A stretch of DNA of 64,000 bases from Rhynchopus euleeides (Eukaryota > Euglenozoa > Diplonemea > Diplonemida > Diplonemidae), in NCBI GenBank assembly GCA_963210315.1, contig OY723284.1, positions 992,001 to 1,056,000 of the forward strand, in the 5' to 3' direction. Positions 61,417-64,000 of this stretch are shown piece by piece. How positions within the stretch are numbered: the stretch's first letter is position 1; each line of letters opens with the position of its first letter. The notes under the pieces were generated by a model. It did not search any database and was not told the origin of the DNA. It saw nothing but the letters and a program-made list of their open reading frames with translations. The translations under genes and the position numbers were made by a program.

Positions 61417-61735
61417 GACACTTCAGCTATTTTCAGCAGAAAAAAAATGAAGCTTTAATTACCCTGTGCCTTTGTCAAAAAACGAGGTGCCGACCAACAC
61501 CCAGCCCAGCCCACGTCGAACCTCCAATCGCGCAACTTCATTCTGTACCAAACGGGCAGCATCTCGAGTTCAAACGGGCATGTACTAGCCTTCATTCTGC
61601 ATCACAACTTCACAATTCCGAGCGCAAACCTGCATGCCCTCGCCCTTTGCCCTTGGCAAACGGGCAGCATTCAGAGTACAAACGGGCATGTACTAGACTT
61701 CATCCGGCACAACGTGGGGTCGAAACGGGCATGTA
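61417..61735 (+). repeat. Dispersed ~330-bp repeat, copy 2
   Basis: Direct copy of 58347-58680 with many small differences and indels. It again contains CAAACGGGCATGTACTAG units. Confidence 0.7.
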
Positions 61736-61741
61736 CTAAGA

Positions 61742-61876
61742 GGCAATGCCCATACACGTATGGGTACAAAGTTTTTATGCCCATATACGTATGGTTACAG
61801 GATTACGTATGGTTACAAAAAACTTTACTTTCCCATATGTGTATGGTTACCAACACCATACGTATATGGGCAAAAA
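61742..61876. repeat. CCCATAYACGTATGGTTACA array
   Basis: Five units of CATACGTATGGTTACA-type, in both orientations. A single unit recurs near 62485-62500, so the array brackets the degenerate repeats between. Confidence 0.65.
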
Positions 61877-61899
61877 TGTTTCCCGACAAGAGTTTGGGC

Positions 61900-62460
61900 A
61901 TTTTTTCTGACTTCCACTGGATTTCCACCCAGAAGCCAGAATTTCCAGATTTTCAGTGGATTTCCAGTCAAAACTCAGAATTTCAGGCTTCACAGGACTT
62001 TTCAGCCCAAAACCAAAAATTCCAAATTTCTGCTGGACCTTCACTCAACCCTGGACTTTTTCAGTCAGAACCAAAATTTGGCCTCAGGCAGGATTCTCTG
62101 GATTTTCAACCAAACTGAGATTTTTCAAGTTCTGAGGAGGCTTTCAGTCAAAACCGAAAAGTTCCAGAGTTTTGGTGGACTGGACAACAGTTGGTTGAAA
62201 TCCACCAGAACTTGGAACCTCTGGGTCAGACAGAAAGGGGTGTCACAGAACTTGGAAAACTGGCTTGGTTGACAATTCAGGAGAAGTTTCCCTGGACTTG
62301 GAATTTGGTTCTCTGGCCTGTGTGTGAAGATCAGTGGAGTGGGTTTGTGTGGAAGTGGGAGTGGGAGTGCCAGTCAGTAGATTTCCCAAAGTGGGGTGAA
62401 AGTGGGGTCCAGGTAAGTAGGGACTGGACCTGGCTGAAAAATCCAGTTTTCCAACCAAAA
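61900..62460. repeat. Degenerate ~39-bp repeats that change strand midway
   Basis: The left half (61900-62150) repeats GGATTTCCANYCAGAANCCAGAATTTCCAG-like units of about 39 bp (given here as a pattern only). In the right half (about 62155-62460) the same kind of unit appears in reverse (GGAACTTGG, GAAATCCACCAGAACTTGG). The result is a large imperfect inverted repeat. Confidence 0.5.
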
Positions 62461-62494
62461 ATGGCAATACGTTACTACGTATGGTTACAAAAAA

Positions 62495-62765
62495 GAGTTC
62501 CCCATCGGTTCCTGTGTGAGGGAGGCTAAGTGTACGCAGCAACACATTCCGGGCAAGCCTTGCCCTCTTGGCACTTAGCCTCCCTACAAGTGTGGTGGAG
62601 AGGGGAGTGGGGAGTGGGCAGCACGATCTTCTGTTACCATTACTGTTCGTAGCGCAGGGGTACGCTGAGCGCGCGGCTGAAGTCACCAAAGACGCAGGTC
62701 GCCGCAGGACGCAGCGGAAGAGCCGCGCGATCAGCGCCGAACGACACCCCTTCGCTACCCCTGCG
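62495..62765. other. Short stretch downstream of the reverse-transcriptase fossil
   Basis: No gene. Contains two GCCTCCCTAC/GGAGGCTAAG-type inverted motifs (about 62520-62590). Confidence 0.35.
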
Positions 62766-63675
62766 CTACCTCCGGCTCGGCTTGTCTGCGGGGTTATCCC
62801 GTGATTTGATGTAGGCCCATTGCACCGCTGTGAAATATGATGACGTCAGCCCCAGGATCCGCATCACCTCTCTGTTCAGTGCCCGAGCCGGAGAATACCC
62901 GCGCTGCAGCGCCCCGATCACCGCGGTGTTGTCAAGGTACCACTTCACGTTGGCACCCCAGGCGTTCTCCCCGACGCACTCCTCCATGCCGTAGACCACA
63001 GCACGTGCCTCAAGCACCGCGATCCGCGTCGACCGCTGCTCCTCCGGCAGTTCGTCAGCCTCTTCCCAGGTCCAGCGTCGCCCAAACGATCGAAGAGCGC
63101 CGCCTGCTGACACCACAACACCGCACCCCGTCACCGAAGCATCCGACCAGATCTCTACCCCCCGGCCTCGGCTCATCTCGGTGAACTCCTTGTACATCCT
63201 CGGTTGGAGCGCAGCGTCGATCCAACGCACCGCCGCCTCAGTCGTTTGCGCGGAGAGCTGTACTTCTTCGTCCGGGTGTGCACCACGGTTCAATGCGTTG
63301 CTGTTGCGGCGCAGGGCGATGATGGCGTCGATAAACCTGCCCAGAGGCTGCACCACCAGGGGCGAGGCCCACACCAGACGACCACCCAAGGATTCCAAGT
63401 CGCACCGCCTAACCCTCGGCTTCGTCTCGCCCTGAGCCATCAGGTCCGCCCGCGCCGCCCTCAGCTTCCTCGCCACCTTGGGCCCAACGCCCACCTCTCG
63501 ACGGCAGTGGAAGCCGAACCCGAGGAAGACGTACTCCGTGTCACCGTCGCTCGCCTCAGATATCGTCGCGCCGGCGCGTCTCGCTGCCACGTCAAACGCC
63601 GCCGTTGCCTCCCGAACACGCTCCCAGGTGCCCGCGTACCGCACGTTGTCGACATACACGTCAACGCACAGTTCC
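62766..63675 (-). pseudogene. Retroelement fossil: end of reverse transcriptase plus RNase H
   Basis: The minus-strand frame begins near the catalytic block DVYVDNVRYAG and continues through FLGFGFHCRREVGVGP, a thumb-like helical region, and an RNase H domain with IWSDASVTGCGVV, LEARAVVYGM, WYLDNTAVIGA and KSRDNPADKPSRR. The fused RT-RNase H and this motif set fit DIRS-like or related retroelements better than LINEs; assignment is uncertain. It is a broken, incomplete copy (front part absent, about one or two breaks). Its well-kept motifs suggest modest age. Confidence 0.6.
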
Positions 63676-63761
63676 GGAGTGGATGTGGATGGGGAGGGAG
63701 AGAATACCGCCGTGGGGGGGGTTGAGAGATAGCAGTGGGAAAGTGCATACATGATCAGGTG

Positions 63762-63850
63762 CAAGGTGACCAACGGTACCGGTACCAGTACCGGTACTCC
63801 GGTACCGGTACTGGTACCAGGAAGTACCGGTACCGGTACCGGTACCCCGA
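63762..63850. repeat. GGTACCGGTACC array with GCAAGGTGACC start
   Basis: GCAAGGTGACCAACGGTACC, then about ten GGTACC/GGTACTGG palindromic units to about 63850. The first bases match 58808. It is probably the left end of an element continuing beyond the window. Confidence 0.55.
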
Positions 63851-64000
63851 AAAAAATACAAGGCAAAACCGGGTTCCAGCCCACAAAAAACGTGGTACAG
63901 GGCCCGGAATGTGCCCGGATGGGGCGCGGTCGACCCGGGTCGACCCGGACGGCGACCCAGCGCGGTTTTCGCAAGTCCCAGTGATCTGATTTAGTACCGT

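Overview
The window is eukaryotic nuclear DNA. The evidence is two GT-AG spliceosomal introns in a VPS36 (ESCRT-II) gene, a ciliate/flagellate-type EF-hand + WD40 protein, a polyQ-tailed PDZ protein, and a large load of DNA transposons and retroelement pieces. Homopolymer G runs of 10-20 bases, dense CA/GA microsatellites and very long exons fit a unicellular alga or protist, perhaps an alveolate or a haptophyte. I cannot name the organism. No rRNA or tRNA genes were seen.

Layout. About 0.3-32 kb is almost wall-to-wall mobile DNA. It holds two elements with CACG termini (322-2887 and 2909-6129), an inverted-repeat element (6368-9080), short elements ending ACTGGGGGGGG, a ~185-bp satellite (9770-10640), a hAT element with a perfect 8-bp target duplication (13014-13871), a 7.8-kb Mutator-like element with ~537-bp inverted repeats and a perfect 9-bp target duplication (16245-24035, carrying a LINE 3' end), a third CACG element (24129-28116) that has been hit by a hAT (25348-26266), and a 2-kb element built from GTTATTACCG arrays (30043-32072). 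From 36.8 to 52.1 kb is the gene-rich core, mostly on the minus strand: a PDZ/polyQ protein (37089-38294), a plus-strand RNase H ORF (40556-41821), a WDR49/WDR64-like protein (41919-46607), VPS36 (47702-49665) and a ubiquitin-like + WD40 protein (50893-52047). From 52 to 64 kb there are gene fragments, an unrecognised minus-strand gene interrupted by a 355-bp CACG element (60502-60856), degenerate repeats, and a fossil reverse transcriptase/RNase H.

The most interesting system is a group of DNA transposons whose ends begin CACGRNG and which make a 2-bp target duplication (TG, CG, TG and CT in four complete cases). Each carries its own, completely different, subterminal array of short direct and inverted motifs: GTCGACAG, ACAAGTGG/TACATGTAA, ACTCCCGCTAGCGGGAGT, or GGGATATGGGAGATG. 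Two of them (2909-6129 and 24129-28116) encode homologous proteins: a short lysine-rich ORF near the left end, and a transposase-like protein with a GHR-x3-C block, an LHD[TC]KG block and a long conserved C-terminal block. One adds a C2H2 zinc-finger tail. Constant termini with element-specific arrays recall CACTA/EnSpm subterminal regions, but the ends, the duplication length and the protein motifs do not match a family I can name.
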